Origin: Toxorhynchites rutilus septentrionalis
Taxonomy: Eukaryota > Arthropoda > Insecta > Diptera > Culicidae
Reading direction: 5' to 3'
Length of the DNA stretch: 64,000 nt
NCBI RefSeq assembly: GCF_029784135.1
Contig: NC_073744.1
Coordinates: 31,937,380 to 32,001,379, forward strand
In this document: positions 12,505 to 24,060 of the stretch, in pieces
Numbering within the stretch: position 1 is the stretch's first letter
How the letters are laid out: every line of letters starts with the position of its first letter
Position numbers and translations under genes: made by a program
Notes under the pieces: generated by a model
What the model saw: the letters and a program-made list of their open reading frames with translations, nothing else
Told to the model about the DNA's origin: nothing
Databases searched by the model: none

Positions 12505-14900
12505 AATATATATCGTACGTAGGTTTTTTCAAAATATTGATTTTTGACGAAATGGCGACATTTTTTGTAAAAAAATTGCGTTTTTGCCTCAAAAATCGAG
12601 ACAGAAACATTCACCGTAATTATATTTTCCAAAATATCAAAAAATCCTACGTACGATGACAGGAAGTGGAGAATCTTGGAAAACCAATTTCTTAAAAATC
12701 GGATGGACCGTTCCGGAGGTAGAACTCCCACCAGTTTGCAAAACATAGTTTCGAGAAAAATGAGTTTTAAATTTTGGATCCGCGCTCCTCAAGCCAAGAC
12801 TTAGGTCCACTAATTGGCTTGTAACTTTACAACGGAGCATCGGACAAACCTGGGACAAAAACTACAGTAAAGTAGACATTTCAGAGAACATTTTAACCCA
12901 GAAATATTTTTTTCATTTTCCAAGTTTCCATAGTGTACTACCCCCTTGAGATGATCGGCTGTGATTTATCTAAAATGATTTTTTTACCTATTCCAATGCT
13001 TGAGACATTGAATTTTCTTTGAAGCTTCATGTAGTATTTATATGTAGCTCATAAAACTGTAACTGTAATTACTGTGAAACAATATTTGAGGGATGGGCCT
13101 CGGAGTCTCGGGACGGATTAGCATGAGATATGATCATGAGAAAATACCATAAACAACTTTCCACAATATTGTTTCAATTCTACAATGCCAAAACAACACT
13201 GCTCAAGTTTTGCCAATACCAAAATACCAACAATCATCAAATTTTGGAATTGAGAAGCTATTTCTCTCAATTTTTGTTGGTATTATTCATCGCTAATTTA
13301 CTTCTTATATTAGGCGTGTCCAAACCAAATTTCGGCATCAAGAACAAAATGAGGTTTCCTTAGACATTTCCTCTTGCTCGAGAAAGTATTTTTGAAGAAA
13401 TATGCATAGTATGCTTTTTACGAAATATACACTAAGGTTCATATGCGTTTTATGCAACGTATGCTTTAGCTCTTTAGGGGAGTTTAAATTGTGCAACAAG
13501 GGGGTCCCCTGTCTGGAAGGTCGGAAAATAATGAATTTTCGTGGATTTTTTTCAGATGTTACGAATAAAGTGAATAGTTCGTGTATTTTGGTTATTGTTT
13601 AAGGTATATTGAAGATGTCCATCCATTTTATGAGTGCACGAATAATGATTATGACGCTGTTGACAGCTGTTTGGTATCGGTTCTGAAGCAACGGGGTGTC
13701 GTAGAACAAATTCCAATGAATATTTTGAAACTTTAGGACAATACCTAAAGTGTTACACAGGAGTTTTAGAAAATACGAAAAATTGCAAAAACGGCGGCCA
13801 TTTTTTTTTAATTAGATATTTTTCATGAAAAATCTCTAAATATCGATTTTTAAAAAATCGACAAAAAAGAGATATTAAAAAATTGCTATGTATCATCTTA
13901 GATAATTCATTTTTACATGCTGATAAAAATTTTCAGCCAAATCGGTCGCGTAGATCCTGAGATATCGATACCACCAGTTGAAATAACATGGTTCCGAGAA
14001 CAACGCGTTTTAAAATTCGTACAGCAATACTATATCCCTTGAGGTGAGGAGCAATGGGAAACTAATATCCATTTAAGGAAGCAAGGTTACTTGTGTTTTA
14101 TATACATATCAATTGAAGTCAATGGAGACCATTTACTCTATGACCTTCTGAACTTTAGAATAATTTGAAGGATATGATGTTTATATAAACTCAAAGTCAG
14201 CATAACACGCGAGCTCTATGAACCACTTTGGGTAAGTTTTCATGCTATGAATATTATATCAGTCGTGGATGAAATGGCAGATCAAATGGTCTGAACTTCA
14301 GAATGGTTTGAAGGACCTAGAAATCTGATAATGATTTATAAATTGATACACACTGTTGATTCGTGGGTAGGCTGTTTAATAAGACAAAAATTGAGTAATA
14401 CGCTGTTTTTGAAGTAGTTCTTTGAGTTTCCAGTATTCGGGAGATCTCTTTGTTTTGGTATTTTCAACAAAACACCGACCAATTGAACGAAATCGATAGA
14501 AACCAAATTACAACCTCGCCTGTCGCAAGAAAGAGAGATCGATCCAACGTCGAACGAGAAATGACAAAAATAGGAAGATAGAGGAAGAGAAAATATTTAT
14601 CATCGTAAATTTATTTTACATAAAATGGGTAAAACTAGACCACACATATAAAAAACTGGATAATACTGGACGATATTCCAAAAAACTGGAAAATTTTAGG
14701 GTTCAACTGGATGACTGGATCGAGAAAAAAACTGGGAGAATTCAGTTTAAACTGGAACATTGGCAACGCTGGTCGAAATAGTAGACAATAGATAATTCCT
14801 AGAGCGAGAGAGAGAGAGATAGAGAAAGTGAGAGAAGTGAGAGAAAGAGAAAGCCCAGTGGCATCGTGACCTACCTCCAGAAATATTGTACAATTGAAGA
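12505..14900. other. AT-rich repeats; one hairpin-ended segment
   Basis: No gene. At 12512-12657 a segment is bounded by inverted ends (ATCGTACGTAGG and its complement, then T-rich/A-rich continuation). Segments at about 12660-12800 and 13800-14010 carry TTTCGAGAAAAA-like and TTCCGAGAACAACGCGTTTT blocks, also seen near 31050 and 61650, suggesting one old repeat family. A GA-rich run is at about 14803-14855. Confidence 0.5.
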
Positions 14901-15057
14901 TTTTATAATTCCATGTTCCAAATGATTAGAGCTTTGCGTTTAGTTTTAACTTTTATTATTTATTTATAGAGATAACACCGAATACAATAATGGTATAATG
15001 GTTGCAATCGTAATCCTAAAGTGTACACTAGACTCCCTCATATTAAATGCGACAGCC

Positions 15058-15681
15058 CTAATAAGGAGCATAGAAATTCGTTCTGCCTTGAAACTCACGA
15101 AGTGGTCTTCGCACTACCGGATGCATTCCGTGACCGTATGGTTTTGAACCCCACGGTGCGCTTCCCAGCGCTCCACGAGGGATTCGATTGGTAGTACACA
15201 TTCCCGGTTGATTGGTACGCTTGGGATTTACTTTAATCTGCCTCCCACGGAATAACCCATCGTTCAACGCGAGTGAAGCCTTAGCGGATTCCTTGGCACC
15301 GAACTCGACGTAAGCAAATCCCTTCGGACGCCCAGTGACCTTGTTGCGCATAATCGTCACACGATTGATGGCTCCACATTCACGAAAGTGAGCTGCCAGT
15401 TCCTCAGCGGACGCTCCATAATCAACATTCCCGACGTATACGGAACGAGCATCAATTTCCGACTTCTCCGCAGCTGTCCGGATAGGTATTAGCTCTGAAG
15501 TAAATCCCATCAGTTTGTTGATATGAGACTGCAATTGTTCCAATTTTTTGGTCTCTTCCTCAATTTCCTTAAAATGAGCTGTGACTGCGTCGATTTGCTT
15601 TGTTTCAGTATTTTTCTTTTCCTTCGACTTTGTTTCGTCGATTTCCAGTTTTGAGTTGCTTACAAGAACTTTGTCAGCCAT
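15058..15681 (-). CDS. Pabp2-like: PABPN1/Pabp2-like nuclear poly(A)-binding protein, copy 1
   Basis: An intact, intronless 207-residue protein. Order: a charged N-terminus (1-35); a coiled-coil helix around 40-60 ([20 protein letters not shown]); one RNA-recognition motif at about 80-155 with RNP2 VYVGNV and RNP1 KGFAYVEF; then a basic Arg/Gly tail ending GRTNFYAPY. This matches PABPN1 (fly Pabp2), which binds nascent poly(A) in the nucleus and stimulates poly(A) polymerase. The tail is less Arg/Gly-rich than in the standard protein. ATG at 15681 was chosen because the upstream in-frame codon is TTG. A TATA box and initiator lie upstream at canonical spacing, and the duplicated unit extends about 280 bp upstream of the ATG. 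It is about 93% identical to copy 2; the differences cluster at the N-terminus, with the RNA-recognition motif nearly unchanged, suggesting selection (inference). It is probably a retrogene-derived paralogue rather than the standard intron-bearing gene. Confidence 0.88.
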   Translation of the reverse strand: MADKVLVSNSKLEIDETKSKEKKNTETKQIDAVTAHFKEIEEETKKLEQLQSHINKLMGFTSELIPIRTAAEKSEIDARSVYVGNVDYGASAEELAAHFRECGAINRVTIMRNKVTGRPKGFAYVEFGAKESAKASLALNDGLFRGRQIKVNPKRTNQPGMCTTNRIPRGALGSAPWGSKPYGHGMHPVVRRPLREFQGRTNFYAPY

Positions 15682-15759
15682 TTTCGTAAAATTCAAAAAC
15701 TCAAAGAAATCTATACAACGGTAGCGTCACTAATGCTTTTTTTTTGGTTTCAACTGTGA

Positions 15760-15794
15760 ACTGATTGTTCGACGTCGCCAGCAAAATTTATATA
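15760..15794 (-). promoter_or_regulatory. TATA box plus TCAGT initiator for Pabp2-like copy 1
   Basis: On the minus strand TATATAA (15794-15788) precedes an arthropod initiator TCAGT (15764-15760). The first T of TATA is 32 bases from the initiator A. The same arrangement, spacing and flanking bases occur at copy 2 (53014-53048). Confidence 0.75.
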
Positions 15795-15965
15795 GTCAAT
15801 TGCAGGTAGAGTTATGCATTTTTATCTACCGTAATATAATGTATACCTGATAGTTCCTCCGTGTATAAAATCTACCGAAGTAGTATGCTATTGTCTATAT
15901 GCCCAAACCGTTTCCTAGAGGTAGCATTTTCCTCTTTTCTCAACATTCTTTTAATTGAATTCAGC

Positions 15966-16335
15966 GTTCATTGGGTCAAACATTAGGCTTTTAAAGAACT
16001 CTACCTTGTTCATGAGCTCTAATGTTATTAGAGCTTCGGAACTTCGTCTTCTCAAAGTAGTATTATTTGTAGTTCATGTTTAGAGGAAATTTTGATGCCA
16101 AATGACATGCCTGGAATGTTTTTTAAGTGACGAAATACGCGTTCATGGATACAGGGCAAGTTGGAAGAATTTTCTTTGAAGAAAAAACGGACAGAACAGG
16201 CCCATCTTTGTCTGAGATATCCACAATCAACATGCACCAGATATCCTAACGATATTCTGCGTCAAGCATGCGATGATGTCTCGGACACAACTCTTCAACT
16301 TTTTGAGATAAAACCACCCATGAATCGTTCCGAAA
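15966..16335. other. No gene recognised
   Basis: AT-rich sequence between the Pabp2-like unit and a mariner relic. Nothing supportable. Confidence 0.4.
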
Positions 16336-16665
16336 AGACTAACGGGACATCGACTCGCTTGAACGATTTGCCACGTCAAGGACGACCATCCACCTCTTCA
16401 ACTGATGAAAACATCGACAAAAGCTTCAACATCAAACGAAAAGAACCATCTCGAAAAACGTCTTTTAAAATTGAGAAAGCTAGTTCGTGAATTGAATATT
16501 TCTCACGAGACCGTTCGTCGTATTTTGTTTGATGTTTTGGACATGAGATAAACCGCAGCACGACTAGTGCCAAAAGAGCCCAATCTTCTTCCAGAAATTT
16601 CATCGCAATCAAGTGGCAGAAGACATGCTTGAACATGTTTGCATCAATCGATAGGAATTATTCCT
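16336..16665 (+). pseudogene. Mariner-like transposase N-terminal relic
   Basis: Plus-strand frames read LNDLPRQGRPSTSSTDENID, then after a frameshift ELNISHETVRRILFDVLDM, a stop, AARLVPKEPNLL and, after another shift, VAEDMLEHVCI. This is the DNA-binding hinge and start of the catalytic region of a mariner family distinct from those at 11 and 50 kb. The catalytic domain is not found downstream. Confidence 0.7.
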
Positions 16666-17450
16666 ACGCATCTACCACAGTGAATGACATTTTATTTTTA
16701 TTGAGATTGAATAATCCAAACGCGTTTAGTGCCACGTTTTGATTTGGTACAATTTGCGCTCCTCTTATGGTACATGGTACCATACGGTACAAAAGGAGTG
16801 ACCAGAGTAACAGCGGAAAACGGTTTCCCCAACACAGACTTCAAAACCAAAGGGGAATCGACAAATTTTCATCAATGGTTTCTATGATTTTGAAGTCACG
16901 ATCGCGGCAAACTGCGGCAACAAAACTTTCAAGCTGGTTTTCTACAAAAAATCACAGGTTTTCATGATTTTCATGGGTCAGGCCTATCATGATCAAATTT
17001 TACAATATCCAATGAAAGAGATTTGTTTTGTATAGTTTTTCGAACAACTTTTCCTTTGGCGCCCAAAAAATCCAAACTATCGTTGAAGCTGCAGAGCGTT
17101 TCAAAGTAATGTACTTTTTTTCAAAAAATTGTCAAAAAATACGTCGATATGCCATGCTTTGAAAAGTAAAAAAAATCGGATTTGATGATATTGCGCTAAA
17201 ATGTGAGATGGGACTTGAATATTTTAGCAAAAAAGGAAAATTATTACGAAACAGCTGACGCCAATTTCGTTTTTGCCTAATGGCCAGCGATACCCCACTG
17301 TGCGATGGCACTCTTGTTCTTTATGCAGATGCATATCTGAATGAATGTGTTCCCTAGGACTTGAAGGCCGTCTTAGGGAACAGTAAGGAATCTCGGGAAA
17401 TCAACAATACAAATATAGCCAAGCTGCGAGTACTTTCATACTCGCTTGCA
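16666..17450. other. No gene recognised
   Basis: AT-rich, with several short frames. A GGTAC-rich patch (about 16768-16795) is the only local structure. Confidence 0.4.
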
Positions 17451-17454
17451 TTTG

Positions 17455-18890
17455 TGAAAATTCAAGAATTAAAAAATTCGAAATTCTAGAATTCGAAAAT
17501 TTGAAATTCAAGAATTTGAAAATTCGAAACATAGCAAAATGGAAAAAAAAACAATAAAATAAAATTCGGAAATTGGAAGGCCAAAAAGCTAGAAATCGAA
17601 AAATAGAATAAAACGAACGTTCAAAAATTCTAAAAATTAAAAAAAAATAAATCTAATAATCTATAAATCGAGAGAACGAAAAATCTAAAATTCGAAAAAT
17701 AAAAAAAAAACCAAAAATCGAAAGATTATAAAAATTGTACATTTTTTTCTAATTCAAGAATTTGAAATTTTGAAAATTCAAGAATTCGATGATTCGAAAA
17801 TTGCGAGAAAACGAAAATACAAAAATTCTAAACTCTAAAAAAATCAATACAAAATTTAGAAAATTAAAAAAAAACTTAAACATTCAAAAATTTCCAAAAT
17901 TTGAAAATTCAAACACATATTTGAACTCATAAAGTTGAGAATCGAAAAATGAAATATTTGAAACTTTGAATAAAAAATTCGAAAAACCAAATAATCGAAA
18001 AATCGAAAGCTCGATGGGTCTGATTCTCGAATAAACTTCACGGTGGAAACGGAATAAACGACACGCCATTGAACTACGTTTTACGAGTTAGTTAAGTGTC
18101 GAAGATAATAATGAGTTTTCAGGGAGAATGAGCACTTTTCAAATAAAAAAATTATTAATGAAAATTAACTTCTTCGTATCAAACTGGTATTCAATGTGAG
18201 TGGAAAACTTAGTTTTATTTATGTGATATAATAATCTCATACAAAAATTTCTCCTGAAGATAATTTGATATTATAATGATAAGTTTTAGTGGGAAACTAA
18301 TTTCGTATCCAGATGTCGACACCGTACCGTTGTCATCGCGGATACATTTCATTCCGTTTCCACCGTGAAGTGTATTTGAGAATCAGGGCCGATAATTCGA
18401 AAATTCGAATAGTCGAAAAATATGAAAAACTCAAAAATTAGAAAAAGCTTTGAATACGCAAATTTAAAAATTCAGACCTGAGAAATGTCCAAAATTTGAA
18501 CATTCGAAAATTAAAACAAACTAAAAAATCAAGAATCCAAATTTTCGAAGTTCGAAAACCCGGAAATTCACAAATTAGAAAATTAAAAAGTTTTGAAATT
18601 CGAAATTCGAGATTTCGAAGAATAGAAAATTCAAAAATTTCAAAACGAAAAATCGAAAAATGAAGAATAGAAAAATATTATATCGAAGAATCGAAAAAAT
18701 CGTAGAACCGATAATTCGTTAAAATCAAAAAATCGATTAACCAAAAAAATCGAAAAATTGAGGAACAATTTCAAACATAGAAAAAACAAGAAATGAAAAA
18801 AATCGAAAAAGATGGAAAATTGAAAAATCGAATAATCTTAAAAAAAATAAAAATGGAATATTAAAAAAAAATAATAATAACTGACCCCCC
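17455..18890. repeat. A-rich degenerate repeat tract (GAAAATTCGAAAA-like)
   Basis: About 1.4 kb made almost wholly of variants of AATTCGAAAA, GAAAAATCGAAAA and similar 8-12-base words, strongly strand-asymmetric (A on plus, T on minus). A 375-bp MITE interrupts it at 18016-18390. No coding. Confidence 0.85.
18016..18390. mobile_element. MITE with 3-bp (GAT) target duplication
   Basis: Terminal inverted repeats of about 40 bp share CTTCACGGTGGAAACGGAAT internally and a GGGYC-TGATTCTC terminus. The left arm is 18016-18055 and the right arm 18351-18390. GAT flanks both sides (18013-18015 and 18391-18393). Excising the element with one GAT restores the surrounding A-rich repeat. It has no coding capacity and is mobilised, if at all, by an enzyme supplied elsewhere (inference). 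Confidence 0.85.
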
Positions 18891-19007
18891 TTTGGCATTC
18901 AGAAGCCCGGGGGCAGGTGAAAATTCTGGCTAGGTTCGCCTAGTTAAGAAGTGAGATAAGTCTGCCAAAAAAAAAAATAATAACTGAAACAAAACACAGA
19001 AAAAAAA

Positions 19008-19520
19008 GTGTGGGTTATGTCTATGATATGACCGGAAGGTTGATGTAGGACTGCCGTTGACTTTTTAATCATTTGTTTGTATTGATTAAATTGTTGATTG
19101 AATGAGTGCTGTTTTCGTATATGCTTTTTTAATCTGTGTTAGGAAAACACATTCCGCAGTACAAAAATGCATGCAAAAATAATCCAAAAGTACATCCAGA
19201 TTGCTGGAATTTTGAACGAAGAATCGAAAAATTGAGGAACTAAGAAATTGAGAAATTCCAAAATTGAAATTGAAAAATGGGAAAATCGATAAAAAAAAAT
19301 CGAAAAAGATGGAAAATTGAAAAAAATAATAACAAAAACGGAACATTAAAAAATTGAAAAATAATTAAAACAAAAAACAAAAAAGGGTGGGTTATATCAA
19401 AGATATAACCGCATATTTAACGTAGGACTACCGTTGATTTTGTAATCATTTGTTTATAATGATGAAATTGTTGATTGAAAGAGTGTTGTGTTCGTATCTG
19501 CTTTTGTAATCTGTGTTATT
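19008..19520 (+). repeat. Dispersed repeat R7, two copies
   Basis: Two related segments, 19008-19130 and 19383-19520, share GGGTTAT-TC-A-GATAT-ACCG, GTAGGACT-CCGTTGA and AATCATTTGTTT. A third copy is at 56366-56440. A-rich filler of the 17.5-18.9 kb type separates them. Confidence 0.6.
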
Positions 19521-19560
19521 TTATTTTACATTCCGAGTGCATGCCAGTGTATGCGGATAT

Positions 19561-19644
19561 AAAAGTACCTTCGATCTTTAGAGATGAACCAGCCTTTGGC
19601 TGAAAATCTCTTTAATAAAGAAAGAAAAAAAAAGTACCTTCGAT
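19561..19644 (+). mobile_element. 54-bp 5'-truncated LINE tail with 15-bp target duplication
   Basis: AAAAGTACCTTCGAT occurs at 19561-19575 and again at 19630-19644. Between them lies a 54-base insert containing GATGAACCAGCC, TTTGGCTGAAAATCTC and an A-rich AATAAAG tail, the typical 3' end of a non-LTR element. This is a clean example of extreme 5' truncation. Confidence 0.8.
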
Positions 19645-22600
19645 ATGCATGAATCAATAACTTCAACTTCAATTTTTATACTATAGAGATTTCAATCTTG
19701 AAATTTCATTCTTCTTTAGTATTTATAATGACGATTTTCTCAGTTTCCTTGCCGTTTTGGACAAATATATTCCGGTCTGTACTAATGGAAGCTGGTACGA
19801 AAGTACCCGCAGCTTGCATGTGTTTGCAATGCTGATTTTTCAAAATTTTTTAATTTTGAAGTCCGTGTTAGAGAAATACATTCATTACGATATGCCTGTA
19901 TACGCTGGGAACAGAAATGCTCTCGGCTTTTTCCTCAGACATATTGGTTTTGGAGCACGTGTTAGGGAAACACATTCATTCCGTTATGTGTTGGGACCAG
20001 AAGTGCGGTTTGCATGTATTTGCAATCAGTTCAATACTTGTTCTCAAGGGACTTTATACCCGGAGGTCATTCGCTGGCCAGGAATATCAGTTGGCTTTGT
20101 AGTTTCGTTGCCGATCCGAAAACATTTTTACGATCCGAAGTTAAAGAATTGAGAGAAAGGTGTCAACAGTTGTATCTCAGAAAATAAAAGACATGGCGGT
20201 ATCAGAAAATTGATACCAAGATATCAGAAAATTGTGAACGATGTCGGGAATACTAGAACTGCCAGAAAAATGATATGCTTTCATGATAATTCATCTGAAC
20301 AAGGTAACTATTTTCCCTTAAACATAGGTTTAAAAAAAGTTTTATTCTCAATAATTTGCAATGCTTTGCAGAGGATGAGAAGTTCAGTCAGATTTCAGTA
20401 TGCTGATCACGATGATACATCTCAACAACCCGTTCCGAATGACACCATCGCGAGTATCAATCAGCATCGAGACAAAATGCAAACCTTTGACAAATCGGAT
20501 ACAATAAATTCCAGCACTGTCAACGGGATTGTATGCACAAATGTCACCAACTGCCACTCTGGCGCTAGGATTCTGTCGATCGATAGTTTCCTGACGTAAG
20601 CCGACATTCCGTGCTGCGAGATACGTGCCGATAATTTATTTTTATTGGACTTTCAACATTTTCCTCCCATCACCCTCCCCCCACCACAGCACCCTCCAGA
20701 TAATAAAACACAGTGTATATGCGCCTCCCATATCTCTGCCGGAAGCGAAACGACAGTCTCCGACGAAATGAAGGTCGGATGAGTTTTGTTTTCCCATTCC
20801 GAACGGCAGTAACAAAAGTGTGTGTTCGCGAAGATGAAAAGCTTTTACGTGTCCGTCGCCGAGCTGCCTGCCCCGAGATCGTTTTTCCCCGTTCGGCCCA
20901 TAACCGAAAAACATCCCTTTCGGGGCCGGGGAAATGAGCCATAATTCTTTCCCCGCTGCAGAGAGAAGCAACAACACCAGAAAAAAACAAAGTGGAAATA
21001 AAATAATATAAGTTTACGCGACTGGGTGCTTACCGTCGTGGGTGGAACTGGGTCTTGGACGGAACGGGACCGTTTCAATTTTTCCATCGTGGATCGTCCT
21101 TTCACATTGCTGCAGCACAATGGACGTGGACGAAGAGTCCCAGCAAGGCCCATGAATTAAATTTTCAACATACTATCAGCCCCTGTCCGGCCGGGCGCTA
21201 TAAAACGATCGGTTGATGGGGTTCCATAATGGTCGCCGGGCAAAATTCAATAAAGAAAAGAGGAGGGTAGCAACTTATTCGTGAAATGACCCGATGAAAA
21301 CGATTTCCAAGTTTACGAGTATACGCTGAGACCCGTCGAATTGAATAACCAAACAGATTTGGGACACATGGAAGAGTCCATTCATGGCCGGTAATCTTTG
21401 ATCCTTGTAATCCCACGCGCTCCCATTCACGGTGGCGTCTACTACCATGCGTTACGTGATCCAGTCCCCCACAAGAATTCGTCTTTCATTGCGTCTACTT
21501 AGACCACGCATCAATGGTTCCAATTTCGTCGCTCGTCGCATGACAATCCATCTCCTTTTCCTCAAGGGTAAATCCTACTTGATCCTATTATCGTTACAAA
21601 TGTGTAACCCCCACTTGAAAAGAATAAAAAGCCTCTCATATCCTAATTAAAGGTTTCCCATTTTTCGTCTCCATTCGTCTTCAATTTTGGGACTGTTACC
21701 GCGCGCGTTTCCATTGCATAGATTTCTTTGGAGTCGGCTCACAATCAATCTTGCTATCCCGCCAACCCTCAAAGACCGGGCCTATTGCGTGGCCTTTCTT
21801 TTGGAGTCCAATCTCGGGTGAGCCCGTGAAGCAAGAGATGAAAATGACGGATAGTTTCCTATTGAGTTACTGCAATGAATGGTGGATTCCCAGCACAGAA
21901 GCAGATATTGCTGTGTTCTCTATTCTGTTACATAGTTTAGCTGTTTAGCCGGACACAGGACGAACACAGCCGATGGATTAGCCCGTTCCCGTTCTCCTGC
22001 GCCAAAGTCCGTAATTAATGTTTTGGATGCAAGCGAGCGAAAGAGCGGGCGAAGCTGATTCCGGGCTGTCTCCGAGCTTTGATATATGATTGAATTGGGG
22101 GTGAGGTGGGAGGAAGATAATTCGGTGGTTGGATCGTTTGCTTCTCTTTTTCAAGAGAAGTGGTCGTGTCTGACAGCCCGGAGCAAATCTGTAGAGGGTT
22201 GGGATGGTTCGATGCAGATTGGGTTGAAAGCTATTTTGGAAAGCTAACATGGATATGGACATTTGGACTCTTATAGTTAGCATTTTTAATCAATGGTTCC
22301 ATTACATCCGAGAATGTAATTCACTTCTGAATATTATTTGTGGAATCACATTTCAGCTTCAAAATTAAACTCAAACATACACCCAAAGTTAATTTTTAGC
22401 ACATGTTATGGCATCCAGATTTATTACATTAAATGAGCCGAAAAATAACAGAAAATGTTCTACTCTCCAATACGGATATATCATTTGTATAATATATGTG
22501 CTAGAGCCAATATGACCAAGCGAAACAGGAGGCACATTTAAATGAAAGCATATGAAAGCTTTTCGTGTAGTTTGCCAAATACACGGCCCAGGCAGAGAAA

Positions 22601-22680
22601 AATATATTCTCGTTCATGTTCTTCTTTATCCTCTTAGAAAATACTTTCCAACTTCATTTTATGATGAGGTGTAATATTAT
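19645..22680. other. Intergenic or intronic; no exon supported
   Basis: Contains GC-richer islands at about 20640-21160 and 21390-21900. A minus-strand frame near 21033-21153 ends at a GTAAGC donor-like site but has no recognisable protein, so I do not call it. Longest plus frame 19757-20152 (131 codons) has no domain. Confidence 0.4.
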
Positions 22681-22687
22681 CACGCAC

Positions 22688-22775
22688 CTTTATGATAGCG
22701 CTGGTAGCTATGTGGATAGTGTGGTTGTGTGAAATATCTTTGCATTCCAGCTGGTCTTGGTTCGATCCCCATTGA
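22688..22775 (+). repeat. tRNA-derived SINE head
   Basis: A RNA polymerase III-type pair is visible: an A-box-like TAGCTATGTGGATAG at 22704-22718 and a near-perfect B box GGTTCGATCCC at 22759-22769. It cannot be a working tRNA, because no acceptor-stem pairing is seen. This is the layout of a tRNA-headed SINE; its 3' boundary is unclear. Confidence 0.6.
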
Positions 22776-22864
22776 CGTCGTATGGATTTTTTTGGCACAA
22801 CCCCAAATGAAATGAGAAAAGAAAACGGAAAGAAATGTCTGCTCGCATACATACAAACCTTTTA

Positions 22865-23340
22865 TGATTATTTGGTACGTATTTAGACCTTTCATGGATT
22901 ATAACACCTACAAGCATTGTAAACATCATGCTTGCACACCATTTGTATCAGATTTATATATCTAAATCATGTAATCAATGCATCTCGATGACCTCAATTC
23001 TGATCATAGTTTGTCCGATGTTGGTTTGTCCACATAAAGTTTCTCTGTGTTGAGTGCTGTTCACCTTTAAAATGCACAAGAAAATGCAATATTTTGAAGG
23101 AAGCATAAACTATGAATGAATCAATATGAAGACCATAGACTCAATGCATCATCTTCTTGAAAATTCCATGATCATTTTTCGAACAAACCATGATCATAAG
23201 AGGACAAACCTACATCATAATTTTTCTTTCAATAAAATCTTTAAAAAACATGAAAATTTCACTAATTTGAACCGTTTTATTCGCAATATTCGCAATATAC
23301 TAACCGACAAAAGAATGATCGACTATATCGAATTTTAGAA
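22865..23340 (+). repeat. Dispersed repeat R2, truncated copy
   Basis: Matches the interior of the TIR element at 27858-28800 in the same orientation (shared GTAAACATCAT, CTTGCACACCATTTGTATCA, AACAAACCATGATCAT). The inverted termini of that element are missing here, so this is a decayed or truncated copy. Confidence 0.7.
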
Positions 23341-23499
23341 TGATTTAGAGAACCATAAAAATAAAAGGGAAATTCTTTGACAGTGGCGGGAGAAGAGAAG
23401 AATGAGGTAGTTAAACGAAGGTCATTCGCTTCCCTGTACCATGCAAATTTCGGGTAATAAAGTATTTGTTTTTAACAAAATTCAAAAACAGCGCAATTA

Positions 23500-24060
23500 T
23501 AATTGGAAACTCTAAATTCTCTGGTATCTCTAGAATCTCTACAGTCCTTGAAATCTGGGAAACCTCAGAAAACTGTGAAATCTCTAGAATTGTTAGAACC
23601 TCCAGAATCTCTGGAGATTCTGGAATCTCCAGAACCTTTGAAGTCTCTGGAGTCTCTAGAATCTCTGAAATTTGTGGAATCTCTGGAATCTGTGGAATCA
23701 GTTATCTCTAGAATATCTGAAATCTTTGGGATCTTTGGATTCTAAGGAATCTCTGGAATTTCTAGAATTTCTGTAATCTTTGAGGTCACTGGAATCCCTG
23801 AAATCTCTAGAATTCATGGAATCTTTGGAAACGCCTGAATTTGTGGAATCTCTAGAATCTCTGAAATTTGAGGAAACTTTGGAATCTAAAGAATCACAAG
23901 AATCACTAGAATCTCTGAAATCACTGGAATCTCTGGATTCTCTAGTATCGTTGGAATCCTTGTAATCTCTATAATCTTAGAAATCTATGGATTTTGGGGA
24001 TTCACTAGAATCTCTGGAGCTTTTGGTATCTCTAGATTCTCTGAAATCGCTGGAATCTCC
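23500..24060 (+). repeat. CTGGAATCT-type degenerate tandem tract
   Basis: Variants of TCTCTAGAATCT and TCTCTGGAATCT repeat for about 500 bp. Open frames rich in Glu-Ser-Leu are by-products of the repeat and are not genes. Confidence 0.88.

Larger units (their letters stand above)
14926..15965 (-). repeat. Pabp2-like duplicated unit, copy 1
   Basis: Homology with 52862-53886 covers promoter-proximal sequence (shared GCTACCTCTAGGAA, CGGTAGATTTTA and GACTATATAA), the coding region and the 3' untranslated region (shared ATAACACCGAATACAATAAT and GAGCTTTGCGTTT). The paralogues therefore arose by DNA duplication of a roughly 1-kb unit, not by two independent retrocopies. Confidence 0.8.

Noticed and set aside
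15058..15696. Longer start (TTG) for the Pabp2-like proteins
   Set aside because: The upstream in-frame codon is TTG in both copies; the ATG giving MADKVL is the first eukaryotic start and is conserved.
21033..21153. Minus-strand exon ending at a GTAAGC donor
   Set aside because: The encoded peptide is not recognisable and has no upstream partner; could not be tied to kuz.
23503..23965. Glu-Ser-Leu-rich repeat proteins
   Set aside because: Direct translation of a degenerate 9-mer tract; open in several frames because the repeat lacks stops.
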